Shown here piece after piece: positions 35,633 through 44,839 of a stretch of DNA of 64,000 nt. This DNA is from an uncultured Christensenellaceae bacterium (GTDB lineage: Bacteria; Bacillota; Clostridia; Christensenellales; Aristaeellaceae), in NCBI GenBank assembly GCA_905234985.1, contig CAJOJQ010000008.1, positions 1-64,000 of the forward strand. Direction: 5' to 3'. Below the pieces are notes generated by a model. It was not told the DNA's origin and ran no database searches. It worked only from the letters and a program-made list of their open reading frames with translations. Made by a program: the position numbers and the translations under genes. The stretch's first letter is position 1. Each line of letters begins with the position of its first letter.

Positions 35633-36111
35633 ATGATAGAAGAAGCCCACTCGCTTCCGCCGACAATCAACCTGAAAGAGATGGCAAAGACTTTTTCCTA
35701 TCTGTGGGAACACGGCCTGTTGGATCGGGCCGAGCTTGACCGCCGTGCAGACGAGGCCAGTGGAAAAACCGAAGAAAAGATGAAGCGGATTCGGGAAATC
35801 GAGGATCGCCAGCGGGAAATCAGCTAAATAAAAACGCATATCATCCAGTATTCCAGAACACGGGAGATATACGCGCAATATAAGAACTCCAACTGGTCGC
35901 CCAAATTCGCCGCCCAGCACGAACAGGAAATCGCCATGCACCGGGCGGCAAAAAAAGCCTTTGACGCCATGAGCGTAAAAAAAACTGCCGAAAGTGGGAG
36001 ACCTCAATGCGGAATACCAAAACCTGCAATCGGAAAAGAACGCGCTCTATACCGATTACAAACGGGATCGGGCTGAAATGCGCCAACATTTCAACCAACC
36101 CAATCGTTGAT
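35633..36111 (+). pseudogene. Decayed relaxase C-terminus (MobA/MobL type, ICE remnant)
   Basis: The C-terminal part of a mobilisation relaxase can be read across two lesions. INLKEMAKTFSYLWEHGLLD is followed by an in-frame TAA at about 35825-35827. The next part, YSRTREIYAQYKNSNWSPKF and HRAAKKAFDAM, shifts frame in an A-run near 35970-35980 and continues LPKVGDLNAEYQNLQSEKN to a stop at 36111. The N-terminal catalytic part is absent. It marks a past integration of a conjugative element, probably the event that destroyed the GH2 gene. Confidence 0.75.
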
Positions 36112-36170
36112 GCTTTTTGTGTTCAAGAATGGGAGATTTGTTTTCCAATCCGAGAGATTCCGCATAAAGA

Positions 36171-37787
36171 TCATTGAGCTTTTACACATAATTCATACAG
36201 CTTCTGCGTATCTGTAAATTTTCCGTAGTAGCTGCTGTTCATCACGATGCAGAGGTAGCGCTCCCCCCCGACGGTGAATACAGAAACGAGGCAGTTGCCT
36301 GCCTTGGAGGTTGTTCCGGTTTTCACGCCTTCCACATCCTCGTTATAGTACCCGCTTCCCGCGAGAAGCATTTTGTTCGTATTCTTGAGGGAAATGGTCT
36401 TGCCGTTTTCGCTGGTGATCTTTGCTGTGGGCAGGCTGCAAATCTCTGAAAGGACCGGATTGTCCAGAAAGGCTTTGGCAAGGATCAGGATGTCCTCGGC
36501 GGTGGTCTGCTGCTTCTTATCATCCAACCCCACCACATTGACGGCGGTGGTATGCGCCGCGCCGATGTCCGCCGCTTTTTGGTTCATGGCCGCGATGAAG
36601 GCTTTCACGGCGTCCAGCATGTCCGTTTGATCGTTTCCTTTTAATTTCCGCCCGCAGTAGACGCCCAAGGCATAGGCCGCGTCCGCGCCGGAGGGCAGAA
36701 GCAAACCTTTCAGCAGATCCCGGACGGAGAGCTTCATCCCGTATTCTAAACTGGCGCGGGAGGCGTCCATCGGTGGAACATAGATTTCAAGGCCCACTTC
36801 AACCATTTCATCCGGCTGCGCAATATCCAGGACGGTCAGGGCGGTGAGCATTTTCAGGGTGGAGGCCGGATAGATGGACTTTTCGCTGTTCACGGCATAG
36901 ATCGTCTGCTCGCTTGAAGCATCGTCCGCCAGCCGCACAAGGAGGACATTCCGCGCCTCCAGCGCCAAATTCTCGGTATCGTAGACGCGCGGGGTGGGCG
37001 ACGGGGCGGCGGTCACGGCTGCGGCAGTCCATTCCGGTTCAGGGGTAGATGCTGGCGATGTTTCCGGCTCCGCTGTGGCGGCAGGCAGCGCCATAGCAGC
37101 CTGCGCGGCGGTGTTTTCCCGGACCTGGGGCTTGGGAATGGTGAGAATATAGTTGGCTGCGAAAAGAATCACTTCCATGCTGACAACGAGAATGATACAA
37201 AAGCGGTTCAGAAGCCCATGATGCCGCCAGGATCGCGGAATGCTGGGCAGGAGTACGCGGCCAATCCGCGTCCGATCAAAACCGATCCGCTGCAAAAGCA
37301 TACACAGGAGCGCACCCAGCACGCCGCCGACGGTATTCAGGATGACGTCATCCACATCGGGCACCCGGTAGTTGAAGCACTGGGCAAACTCGATAAAGAG
37401 TGAAAGAACGAATGCGGTTGCAGCCGAAAAGAGCAACTGCCATTTCCGGGAACGATCCGGATGCAGCAGCACCTCGAAAAAACCGATGGGCATGAAAAAC
37501 AGCACACTGCCGAAGAAGTTGATCGGATTGGCGAGCCATTCTTTCAAGGCCCGGAAGGGCACGAGGTTCATCCGCTCCGTGGAAAAAGCAAAGCGGCGGA
37601 AAAAGTACGTCGGACTCAGAAAGACATAGAACAAATGCGCCAAATACATGGCCAGCATGACGAGCAGAATTTTCAGCCAGACATTTTTTCTTTCTTCCAG
37701 CATGGGCTTGCGAAAAACAAAGGCGAGCAAAACCACCGCGTAAGCCTCTGTCAGCGCGAAGCGTATCCAGGAATCAATATTCAGCAC
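36171..37787 (-). CDS. VanZ domain fused to D,D-carboxypeptidase (S11-type)
   Basis: A 538-residue membrane protein. Residues ~1-200 form a VanZ-like four- to five-helix domain (LSLFIEFAQCFNYRVPDVDDVILNTVGG, the VanZ signature), then another helix and a Pro/Thr/Ala-rich linker (~220-270). An extracellular penicillin-binding domain follows, with S309-T-L-K312, SGAD and VKTGTTSKAG as the three active-site motifs. It should trim peptidoglycan pentapeptides. The VanZ fusion could link it to glycopeptide tolerance. GTG start with GAGGGGG ahead; 34 bp after oppF. Confidence 0.85.
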   Translation of the reverse strand: MLNIDSWIRFALTEAYAVVLLAFVFRKPMLEERKNVWLKILLVMLAMYLAHLFYVFLSPTYFFRRFAFSTERMNLVPFRALKEWLANPINFFGSVLFFMPIGFFEVLLHPDRSRKWQLLFSAATAFVLSLFIEFAQCFNYRVPDVDDVILNTVGGVLGALLCMLLQRIGFDRTRIGRVLLPSIPRSWRHHGLLNRFCIILVVSMEVILFAANYILTIPKPQVRENTAAQAAMALPAATAEPETSPASTPEPEWTAAAVTAAPSPTPRVYDTENLALEARNVLLVRLADDASSEQTIYAVNSEKSIYPASTLKMLTALTVLDIAQPDEMVEVGLEIYVPPMDASRASLEYGMKLSVRDLLKGLLLPSGADAAYALGVYCGRKLKGNDQTDMLDAVKAFIAAMNQKAADIGAAHTTAVNVVGLDDKKQQTTAEDILILAKAFLDNPVLSEICSLPTAKITSENGKTISLKNTNKMLLAGSGYYNEDVEGVKTGTTSKAGNCLVSVFTVGGERYLCIVMNSSYYGKFTDTQKLYELCVKAQ

Positions 37788-37821
37788 AGCGTTTTCCCCC
37801 TCGCAATGCGGTAGCTTTGGA

Positions 37822-38790
37822 TTATAAACCTTTCAATTCTTCCGTGAAGTGGCAGGCCGTTTGCACGCCGTCCGTTTCCCGCAGGGCAGGTTCCTCCGCG
37901 GCGCAGCGTTCCTGAGCGTAGGGGCACCGGGTACGGAAGCGGCAGCCGGAGGGAGGATTGGCCGGGCTGGGCGGATCGCCGCGCAGCAGGCGGATTTCTT
38001 TTCCCTTCAGGCTTGGGTCAGGCAGCGGCACCGCGTCCAGCAGAAAGCGGGTATAGGGATGCCGGGGATGATTGTATACTTCCTCCGTGGAGCCGATTTC
38101 GCATACCTTGCCTAAGAACATCACGCACACCCGGTCGGACAGATAGCGCACCACGGACAAATCATGACTGATAAACAGATAGGTCAGCTTCCGGGAGGTT
38201 TTCAGTTCCTTAAGCAGATTCAATATCTGGTTCTGCACGGATACGTCCAGGGCAGACACCGGCTCGTCGCACACGATGAAGGAAGGCTCGGCGGCAATGG
38301 CCCGGGCGATGCCGATGCGTTGCCGCTGGCCGCCCGAAAACTGGTGCGGATAGCGGTATAAAAATTCCTCCGGCACGCCTACCGCATGCAGCAGCTCACG
38401 CACCCGCCCGGTCACGGCCTGCCGATTTTCGCACAGACGCCAGGTTTCAATGGGTTCCGCGATCAGATCCCGCACCGTCATGCGGGGATCCAAAGAGGCG
38501 TAAGGGTCCTGGAACACCAGCTGCATTTCCCGCCGGAAGGGGTAAAACTCCTTTTCCCCCATGTCTGTAATGTTTTTCCCGCGAAACAGCACATCCCCCG
38601 CTGTGGGCCGGAGCAGGCGGATCATGAGGCGGCCTAAGGTGCTTTTCCCGCAGCCGGATTCGCCGACCAGGCCCAGGGTCTCCCCTTCCCGAATGCCCAG
38701 GGAAACGCCGGAGACGGCCTGTACGGTCTTTTTCCCGGCAGCCGGGAACACGCGGGACAGGTTTCGGGCTTCCAGCAGGTATTCGTTCAT
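37822..38790 (-). CDS. oppF: Oligopeptide ABC transporter ATPase OppF
   Basis: ATPase of a peptide/nickel-type importer, 322 residues: Walker [10 protein letters not shown], signature SGGQRQRIGIARA, Walker B FIVCDEP. The C-terminal oligopeptide-transport domain has the cysteine cluster (CRFRTRCPYAQERC) typical of OppF/DppF, which may hold an Fe-S centre. It overlaps oppD by 4 bp. Confidence 0.93.
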   Translation of the reverse strand: MNEYLLEARNLSRVFPAAGKKTVQAVSGVSLGIREGETLGLVGESGCGKSTLGRLMIRLLRPTAGDVLFRGKNITDMGEKEFYPFRREMQLVFQDPYASLDPRMTVRDLIAEPIETWRLCENRQAVTGRVRELLHAVGVPEEFLYRYPHQFSGGQRQRIGIARAIAAEPSFIVCDEPVSALDVSVQNQILNLLKELKTSRKLTYLFISHDLSVVRYLSDRVCVMFLGKVCEIGSTEEVYNHPRHPYTRFLLDAVPLPDPSLKGKEIRLLRGDPPSPANPPSGCRFRTRCPYAQERCAAEEPALRETDGVQTACHFTEELKGL

Positions 38791-39764
38791 TCCTTGCCCT
38801 CCTTTTCCGCCAGGAAACAGCGCGCAAAATGACCGGGCGCGATTTGACGAAGCTCCGGAACTTTCTCTTCACAGTCCGCCCCGCATTTCTCGCAGCGCAG
38901 GGAAAAGCTGCACCCCTTGGGCAAATGCAGCAGATTTGGCACCACGCCGGGAATGGTTTGCAGCGTTTCGCCGCCCGCCCGCAGGGAGGCCACGGAACGA
39001 AGCAGGCCCCGGGTGTAGGGATGCAGGGGCTTTTCAAAAAGCGCCGCCGTTTCCCCATGCTCCACGATCCTGCCCGCGTACATCACGGAAACCTCATCGC
39101 AGGTGCGGGCGATCACGCCTAAATTGTGGCTGATGAGCAGCACGCTGGTGCCCGCGTCCCGCAGCTTTTCCAGCAGCTTCAAAATCTGCGCTTCCACGGT
39201 CACGTCCAGGGCCGTGGTGGGTTCGTCGGCAATCAGCAGCCGGGGACGGCATATCATGGCCATGGCAATCATGACCCGCTGCCGCAGGCCCCCGGACAGT
39301 TGGTGAGGATAGCAATTATATCGGGCTTCCGGTTCGGGGATTTCCACCTCCCGGAACATGTTCAGGGTTTTCTGCTTCGCTTCCGCACGGGTGCAGGGCG
39401 TATGCAGACGCACGGCCTCGTCCACCTGTTTTCCCACCTTCACCACCGGGTTCAGGCTGGTCATGGGTTCCTGGAAAATCATGGAGATTTCAGAACCACG
39501 AAGCCGCCTGCGTTCCTTTTCGGGAAGCTGTGTGATTTCCTTGCCGCATAAAAAGATTTTTCCCCCGGTCACCTTGCCGGGATACTTGACAAGGCCCATG
39601 ATCGCCCGGGCCGTCATACTTTTCCCGCAGCCCGATTCCCCCACGACGCCTACGATTTTCCCCGCGGGCACAGTAAGCGTCACGCCGTTCACGGGCAGGA
39701 TGACGCCCTTTTCCGTATGAAAGCTGACGGTGAGGTTTTTTACCTCCAGCACAGTCTGTTCCAC
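38787..39764 (-). CDS. oppD: Oligopeptide ABC transporter ATPase OppD
   Basis: Partner ATPase, 325 residues: Walker [10 protein letters not shown], signature [13 protein letters not shown], Walker B LLIADEP and the C-terminal cysteine region ([14 protein letters not shown]). Its gene overlaps oppF and lies 13 bp after oppC in an A-B-C-D-F order. Confidence 0.93.
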   Translation of the reverse strand: MEQTVLEVKNLTVSFHTEKGVILPVNGVTLTVPAGKIVGVVGESGCGKSMTARAIMGLVKYPGKVTGGKIFLCGKEITQLPEKERRRLRGSEISMIFQEPMTSLNPVVKVGKQVDEAVRLHTPCTRAEAKQKTLNMFREVEIPEPEARYNCYPHQLSGGLRQRVMIAMAMICRPRLLIADEPTTALDVTVEAQILKLLEKLRDAGTSVLLISHNLGVIARTCDEVSVMYAGRIVEHGETAALFEKPLHPYTRGLLRSVASLRAGGETLQTIPGVVPNLLHLPKGCSFSLRCEKCGADCEEKVPELRQIAPGHFARCFLAEKEGKE

Positions 39765-39777
39765 GGCCGCGTCCCCC

Positions 39778-40692
39778 CTACTGTTTTTTCTGCCGGGGGT
39801 CCAGCACGTCCAGCAGGCCGTTGCCCAGGAAATTGAAAGCTAAAACGATCAGCATGATCGCCGCGCCGGGGACAAAGCACAGCCAGGGCGCGTTGTACAG
39901 ATATTGCCGCCCCGTGTTGATCATCAGTCCCCAGGAGGCGTTGGGCGGCTGAATGCCCAAACCCAAAAAGCTCAGGCTACTTTCGGTGAGGATGGAGGCC
40001 GGGATATTCAGCGTGAACAGCACCAGCAGGGAGGGCAGGCAGTTGGGCAGGATGTGCCGCTGCATGATCTTTCTTCCGGGTACGCCAATGGCACGGGCGG
40101 CTTCCGCAAACTCGCTGTTTTTGAGCCGCAGGGTATGGGCGCGCACCACCCTGGCCACGTTGGCCCAGTTGACCAGGGTCAGGGTCAGGAACACGTTCAT
40201 GATGCCGCCGCCTAAAGAATACATGATGACCATCGCCAGCAGCATGGAAGGGAAAGCCAAGGTCACGTCGGCGATGCGCATGATCACCGCGTCGGTCAGC
40301 CCGCCCTTATACCCGGCCAGCACGCCCAGCACCGCGCCCAGCAGCAGGCTCAGCAGCGCGGGCACCACGCCGATGAGCAGGGAAACCCGCGTCCCAAAGA
40401 GCAGGCGGGTCAGCACGTCCCTGCCGCCCTCGTCGGTGCCCAGCAGGTGCTTGGCAGACGGGGCCGCCAGGCGGTTCATCAAATCCATTTGCTTTTCGGT
40501 GTAGGGGGTGAGCAGCGGCGCAAAAACCGCCGCTAAGGTCATAAGCACGATCACGGCAAAGGAAAGAAGGGCGGTTTTGTTTTCCCGCGCCATGCGGCGC
40601 ATCAAATCCCAAAAACGCTCTTCTTCGCCGATCTGGCTTTCCAGCCGGATATCGGCAACTTTTTTCATTTGTTCCCGTTTGTCGCGCGGCAT
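39778..40692 (-). CDS. oppC: Oligopeptide ABC transporter permease OppC
   Basis: Permease of 304 residues with an N-terminal helix and the EAA-type loop EFAEAARAIGVPGRKIMQRHILPN. The start at 40692 follows AAGGAGGG. The gene ends in TAG, which acts as a true stop here because oppD begins directly after. Confidence 0.92.
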   Translation of the reverse strand: MPRDKREQMKKVADIRLESQIGEEERFWDLMRRMARENKTALLSFAVIVLMTLAAVFAPLLTPYTEKQMDLMNRLAAPSAKHLLGTDEGGRDVLTRLLFGTRVSLLIGVVPALLSLLLGAVLGVLAGYKGGLTDAVIMRIADVTLAFPSMLLAMVIMYSLGGGIMNVFLTLTLVNWANVARVVRAHTLRLKNSEFAEAARAIGVPGRKIMQRHILPNCLPSLLVLFTLNIPASILTESSLSFLGLGIQPPNASWGLMINTGRQYLYNAPWLCFVPGAAIMLIVLAFNFLGNGLLDVLDPRQKKQ

Positions 40693-40695
40693 GGC

Positions 40696-41619
40696 TCAGC
40701 CCTCCTTTCGGATGCGGGGATCAAGCACCGCGTACAGGCAGTCCGCAAGCAGGCTGCCGATGATCACCACGGCGGTGGCCAGCAGGGAGGTGCCCTGCAA
40801 AAGCGGGATATCCCGGCCCGAAATGGCCTGTACCATGAGCCTGCCCACGCCGTTGATGGAGAACACCGTTTCGGTGATCACCGCGCCGGACAGCAGGCCG
40901 GAAAGCTGAATGGTCATCATGGTCATCACCGGCAGCATGGCGTTGCGCAGGGCGTGCAGCACCACCACGCCCGCCGGGCCTCTGCCCTTGGCCCTGGCGG
41001 TGTCGATGTATTCCTCCTGCATGGTTTCCAGCAGAGAGGTGCGCGTCATCTGGGCCACCTGCCCGGCGGAATTCCAGCCTAAGGCAATGGCGGGCAGGAT
41101 GAAGCCCTTCCAGCTGTCCACGCCGGAAATGGGGACCCAGTGTAGCCGGAAGGCGAACACATATTGCAGCAGCATGGCCGCCATGAACACCGGCAGAGAG
41201 ATGCCCAGCAGGGAAAAACCCATAAACAGCCGGTCTGACAGATGATTTTTCCGGAGCGCGGAAAAAATGCCGCAGCCGATGCCCACGATCCAGGCGAACA
41301 GCGCGGCAAACAGCGCCAGCGTCAAAGTATTGGCGAAGGCGCTGTTCAGCAATTGCTTCACCGGCTTTCCGAGGGAGTAGCTGGTGCCGAAATCTCCCCG
41401 GAAAGCGGAAGCAACGTATTTGAAGAATTGTACGTGCAGCGGCTGATCCAGCCCCATTTCGGCGGTCATGCGCTGGATGGTTTCAACGTTGGCATGCTCG
41501 CCCATCATGGTTTCGATGGGATTGCCGGGCACGATGCGCAGCATCACGAAGGTGAGCAGCGCCACGCCGGTCAGGACGATGACGGCCTGAATCAGCCGCT
41601 GCAAAAGCGTATGTTTCAT
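40696..41619 (-). CDS. oppB: Oligopeptide ABC transporter permease OppB
   Basis: Permease of 307 residues with the family N-terminus (QRLIQAVIVLTGVALLTFVM) and EAA loop EEYIDTARAKGRGPAGVVVLHALRN (shown in part). It starts 1 bp after the binding-protein stop, so translation is likely coupled. Confidence 0.92.
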   Translation of the reverse strand: MKHTLLQRLIQAVIVLTGVALLTFVMLRIVPGNPIETMMGEHANVETIQRMTAEMGLDQPLHVQFFKYVASAFRGDFGTSYSLGKPVKQLLNSAFANTLTLALFAALFAWIVGIGCGIFSALRKNHLSDRLFMGFSLLGISLPVFMAAMLLQYVFAFRLHWVPISGVDSWKGFILPAIALGWNSAGQVAQMTRTSLLETMQEEYIDTARAKGRGPAGVVVLHALRNAMLPVMTMMTIQLSGLLSGAVITETVFSINGVGRLMVQAISGRDIPLLQGTSLLATAVVIIGSLLADCLYAVLDPRIRKEG

Positions 41620-41620
41620 C

Positions 41621-43204
41621 TTATTTCAGAACAAAGTCCGCGGCGTAGAAATCCGAGAATCCCGCCCAGTGAGGCGTGAAGGAGGCAACCCTTTCCCCGA
41701 TGGCGTACAGGTGCAGCTCTGTGAACATGGGGATCCAGGCCGCGTCTTCCTGAATCAGCTTCTTTTCAAGGGCCTGATACTCTTTTTCGCGCTCCGCGTC
41801 ATCCACGATGGCCCGCGCCGCCGAGACCCGCGCCATCACTTCCTCGTCCGCGTAATTGAGGCTGCGGCCCTTGGCCACGTTCGCGTTGCCGAAGAAGGTA
41901 TACATGATGTTGGCCGGGTCGTTGTAGTCCATGCCCCAGCGGGCCACGAAGGAATCCATTTCGCCGGAGGAACGCAGGGCCAGCCAGGCGGAATGTTCGT
42001 GGCTCTTGATTTCGGCCCGGATGCCCACGGCTTCCAGCTGCTCGCTGATAAAGGCGTAAACCAGCTGGGTGCTGGTGTTGGCGGTGGAGTCCAGGGCAAG
42101 CTCGAAGTGCACTTCGCCTTCCTTGTATCCGGCTTCTTTCAGCATGGCCCTGGCCCCGTCGGGATCGTAGGGGAAGCCCTCCAGCGCGTCGTTATGGCCC
42201 CAAACGCCGGTGGGGATAATGCCGTTTTCCCGCGTGGCGTCGCCCATGAAAATGCCCTGGATGATCGCGTCCACGTCGATGGCCATGCCGATGGCCTTGC
42301 GCACGCGAACATCCTTCAAATATTCGTTGTTTTCGTTCAAGATCAGGTACGTCATGCCCACCTTGCGGGTGCTGACGATCTTGTCCGCGTACTGGGTCTT
42401 ATAGGTGGAGGCAACGATGGCGCTGTCCAGGCTCGCCAGGTCGATCATGTCCAGCTCGCCGTTGAGGAACAGTTCGTTCTGGGTGGAGGGTTCGGGAATC
42501 ACCCACACGATCACCTTTTTCGCGCTGGGTTCTTCGCCCCAGTATTTTTCATTGTAAACCAGGGTGTAATGATCGTTCGCCACCCACTCGGTGACGATAT
42601 AGGGGCCGGAGCCGATGGTGTCCGCCGGTTCCTGACCGAACTTGGGGGCGTTCGCCATGGTTTCCGCGTCCACGATGGACATGGCGGGTGAGGAAAGCTC
42701 CGCCAGGAAGCCCGCGTTGGGCGCGCTGAGGGTCACGGTGAAATGGGTATCGTCGATCACGCTGAAGCCCGCCAGCGTGTCCGCTTCCCCGTTCATCACC
42801 TGTTCAGCGCCCGCCACTTCCAGGGCGATTTCCGTGTTCTGCTTCGCCATTTTCAGCAGCCGCTCAAAGCTAAACTGCACGTCGGAGGCGGTGAGGGGGC
42901 TGCCGTTGGAGAACACCACGCCCTCCCGTAGGGTGAAGGAGTAGGTCAGGCCGTCGGCGGAAACGGAATAATCCGTCGCCAAGCTCTTGACCACGCCGTC
43001 CACGGGCCGGGTCTCGAACAGCCGGTCAAACACGTTCATGGGAATCAGGTAATTGTCCGTGGTCTGGGCCACGTCCATGGTGGAAATGTCATACGTCACA
43101 GCGGTCCGCAAAAGCCCCGGCTCCACGTCCTCCGCCAGGGCGATGCCGCCCAGCGCGGACGTCATCATGCACAGAGCCAAAAGCAGCGCGAAAATCTTCT
43201 TCAT
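41621..43204 (-). CDS. oppA: Oligopeptide-binding protein of the Opp system
   Basis: Family 5 solute-binding protein of 527 residues: signal peptide MKKIFALLLALCMMTSALGG, then the family 5 opening (LLRTAVTYDISTMDVAQTTDN) and later DARGYSVSADGLTYSFTLREGV-type segments. Peptides are the likely ligand, though dipeptide versus other cannot be told. As with the sugar binders, the signal peptide ends in an Ala motif with no lipobox cysteine. First gene of the oppABCDF operon. Confidence 0.92.
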   Translation of the reverse strand: MKKIFALLLALCMMTSALGGIALAEDVEPGLLRTAVTYDISTMDVAQTTDNYLIPMNVFDRLFETRPVDGVVKSLATDYSVSADGLTYSFTLREGVVFSNGSPLTASDVQFSFERLLKMAKQNTEIALEVAGAEQVMNGEADTLAGFSVIDDTHFTVTLSAPNAGFLAELSSPAMSIVDAETMANAPKFGQEPADTIGSGPYIVTEWVANDHYTLVYNEKYWGEEPSAKKVIVWVIPEPSTQNELFLNGELDMIDLASLDSAIVASTYKTQYADKIVSTRKVGMTYLILNENNEYLKDVRVRKAIGMAIDVDAIIQGIFMGDATRENGIIPTGVWGHNDALEGFPYDPDGARAMLKEAGYKEGEVHFELALDSTANTSTQLVYAFISEQLEAVGIRAEIKSHEHSAWLALRSSGEMDSFVARWGMDYNDPANIMYTFFGNANVAKGRSLNYADEEVMARVSAARAIVDDAEREKEYQALEKKLIQEDAAWIPMFTELHLYAIGERVASFTPHWAGFSDFYAADFVLK

Positions 43205-43252
43205 ATGCTCGACCTTCCTCTCCGAACCATAGAATGAATTCAGATATAGATT

Positions 43253-43281
43253 ATTATATCGGGTTTTCTTTTCACTGGCAA
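43253..43281 (-). promoter_or_regulatory. Promoter of the opp operon
   Basis: Minus strand: TTGCCA (43276-43281), 17 bp, TATAAT (43253-43258), about 50 bp ahead of the oppA start. Confidence 0.8.
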
Positions 43282-43589
43282 CAAGAAAAAACGGAAAACA
43301 GGGGCAGCCGTTTTTTTCCTCTCCCGTCGCTTTCTCCTTCCGCGAACCTCCCGGGACGCGCCGGGAACCGACGAAGCCCGCCGTTCATTCAGGACGGGAG
43401 AAATGAAAAAAGAACGGGGGGAAGGAAAACGGGAAGCAGAATGCTTTGCTTTGCGAAGATTGCCTGATTATCTTCGGCAAATAAATACCCTTCCGCTTCC
43501 CGCTTCCGATCCTCCCTTCCGCCTCTATTTCTCAACGCCTGTTCACACAAACGGGCGCGATGCTTTTACGCGCAGCGCGTATTGGGCGT
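43282..43589. other. Gap with no gene seen
   Basis: About 300 bp beyond the opp promoter. Short frames on the plus strand lack ribosome sites and protein-like composition. A small palindrome (TACGCGC-TGCGCGT region near 43570) follows the stop of the next minus-strand gene and may be a weak terminator. I see nothing else. Confidence 0.5.
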
Positions 43590-44135
43590 TTATTCGACCG
43601 CCACAAATTCCAGATTGGTCAGGAATTCGACGGCCATCTGAATCTGTGCGTCTGTCAGGGCTTCCCCTTCCTCTCCGGGAACCAGAACGATTTCAAATTC
43701 GTAGCCTTCATAGATCGTGTAAACGTCGAAGAATACGCCGTTTACTTCTTTGGCGACCAGCAGCTTGGTGCCAAAGCCGGTTTCGGTGTAGGAGATTTCC
43801 ACCTCAAATTCGTCGGTGTAGGTGGATTCAAGGAAAGCGAGCTGTTCATCGTCCAGGTCGTTCAGCTTTTTGACGTCGGCGTACATATCATCGAACATGA
43901 TGGAAAGCACGATGCCGGGCTTTGTCTTGTCTTCGCTGGTAATGACGCTTGCCAGCCCGCCGTTGTCCAGGTGCATGGAGGTCATGGTATAGCCATCCGG
44001 CAGCACGCAGCGGGCTTCATATTCGCCGAAGATCGAAATGGTGCCGATATTGGTATATTCTTTGGCTTCAGCCAGGGCGGCGGCGCAGCCCAGCAGCATA
44101 GCCAGGCACAGCATCATGGCAATGATTTTTTTCAT
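43590..44135 (-). CDS. Small exported protein of unknown function
   Basis: A 181-residue protein with a signal peptide (MKKIIAMMLCLAMLLGCAAALAEA); LLGC could be a lipobox, otherwise cleavage is after an Ala motif. The mature part is acidic and alternates strands and helices (VLPDGYTMTSMHLDNGG; LTDAQIQMAVEFLTNLEF). It resembles the many small secreted stress- or surface-associated proteins of this group, but I cannot name a family. The start at 44135 follows AAGGAGG; it lies 42 bp after the SH3 gene, so it may be cotranscribed. Confidence 0.75.
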   Translation of the reverse strand: MKKIIAMMLCLAMLLGCAAALAEAKEYTNIGTISIFGEYEARCVLPDGYTMTSMHLDNGGLASVITSEDKTKPGIVLSIMFDDMYADVKKLNDLDDEQLAFLESTYTDEFEVEISYTETGFGTKLLVAKEVNGVFFDVYTIYEGYEFEIVLVPGEEGEALTDAQIQMAVEFLTNLEFVAVE

Positions 44136-44177
44136 ATGTTTTTCCTCCTTCTTATTCTGTCTTGACGCTTTGGACAA

Positions 44178-44792
44178 TTACTTCCTGGTCACATACTTGC
44201 TGCTGATGAAGCCGATCATGCCGGTGTCCGGGTCTTCCACCTGATACCAGCTTTTCAGTTCGGCGATCACGGTCAATTCCTTACCCTGGGGGCAGGTGGT
44301 GATGAGTTCCGCCTCGGTGGCGGGGGCCCAGCGCAGGTTCACCCAGCCGGAAGCACGGGAGGGACGGGCCACCACGGTATAGGGGGGCACCTGCTTGGCG
44401 GCTTTGAATTCCGCGTTGATCCCTGCAATACCGGCCTTACTGCCAGAGGAGCTTGAGGAAGTGGAGGTGGTTTTGGTACTGGTGGTCTTAGAAGTGGACT
44501 TGGGAGCGGGCTTGTAGTTTACCAGGAAGCGGCTCTGCACATAGGCCACATAATTGTCCGCGTGAACCCAGTCGATGACGGCCCAGCCGTTGGCCATCGT
44601 CATCCGGACGGATACGGATTCGCCGTATTTCAGCGAGCCAATGACGTTGTTGCCCTTCGCGGGTTCGCTGCGCACGTTCAGGGATTTTCCGTCGTCCGTG
44701 TACACATACCAGCTGTCGGCAGAGGCGACGGAAGGAATGAACATTGCCAGCATCATGGCAATGAGCGCCAGAGAAAGAAGTTTCTTGGTCAT
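44178..44792 (-). CDS. Secreted protein with two SH3b domains
   Basis: A 204-residue exported protein: signal peptide to about residue 25, a first bacterial SH3 domain (residues ~27-95; SLNVRSEPAKGNNVIGSLKYG), a long Ser/Thr/Lys linker (~96-125), and a second SH3-like domain (~140-204; SGWVNLRWAPATEAELI). Such pairs bind peptidoglycan or stem peptides. Downstream of the two-component genes and possibly read from the same promoter; a TATAAT in the 47-bp gap could give it its own. Confidence 0.82.
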   Translation of the reverse strand: MTKKLLSLALIAMMLAMFIPSVASADSWYVYTDDGKSLNVRSEPAKGNNVIGSLKYGESVSVRMTMANGWAVIDWVHADNYVAYVQSRFLVNYKPAPKSTSKTTSTKTTSTSSSSSGSKAGIAGINAEFKAAKQVPPYTVVARPSRASGWVNLRWAPATEAELITTCPQGKELTVIAELKSWYQVEDPDTGMIGFISSKYVTRK

Positions 44793-44839
44793 AGGAATGC
44801 CTCCTTCATATATTATAAAATCACGTATGCAACGCAATT

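Noticed and set aside
35841-36098. Minus-strand frame (85 codons) in the scar region
   Set aside because: It lies opposite the readable relaxase fragments, and its sequence has no protein-like features.
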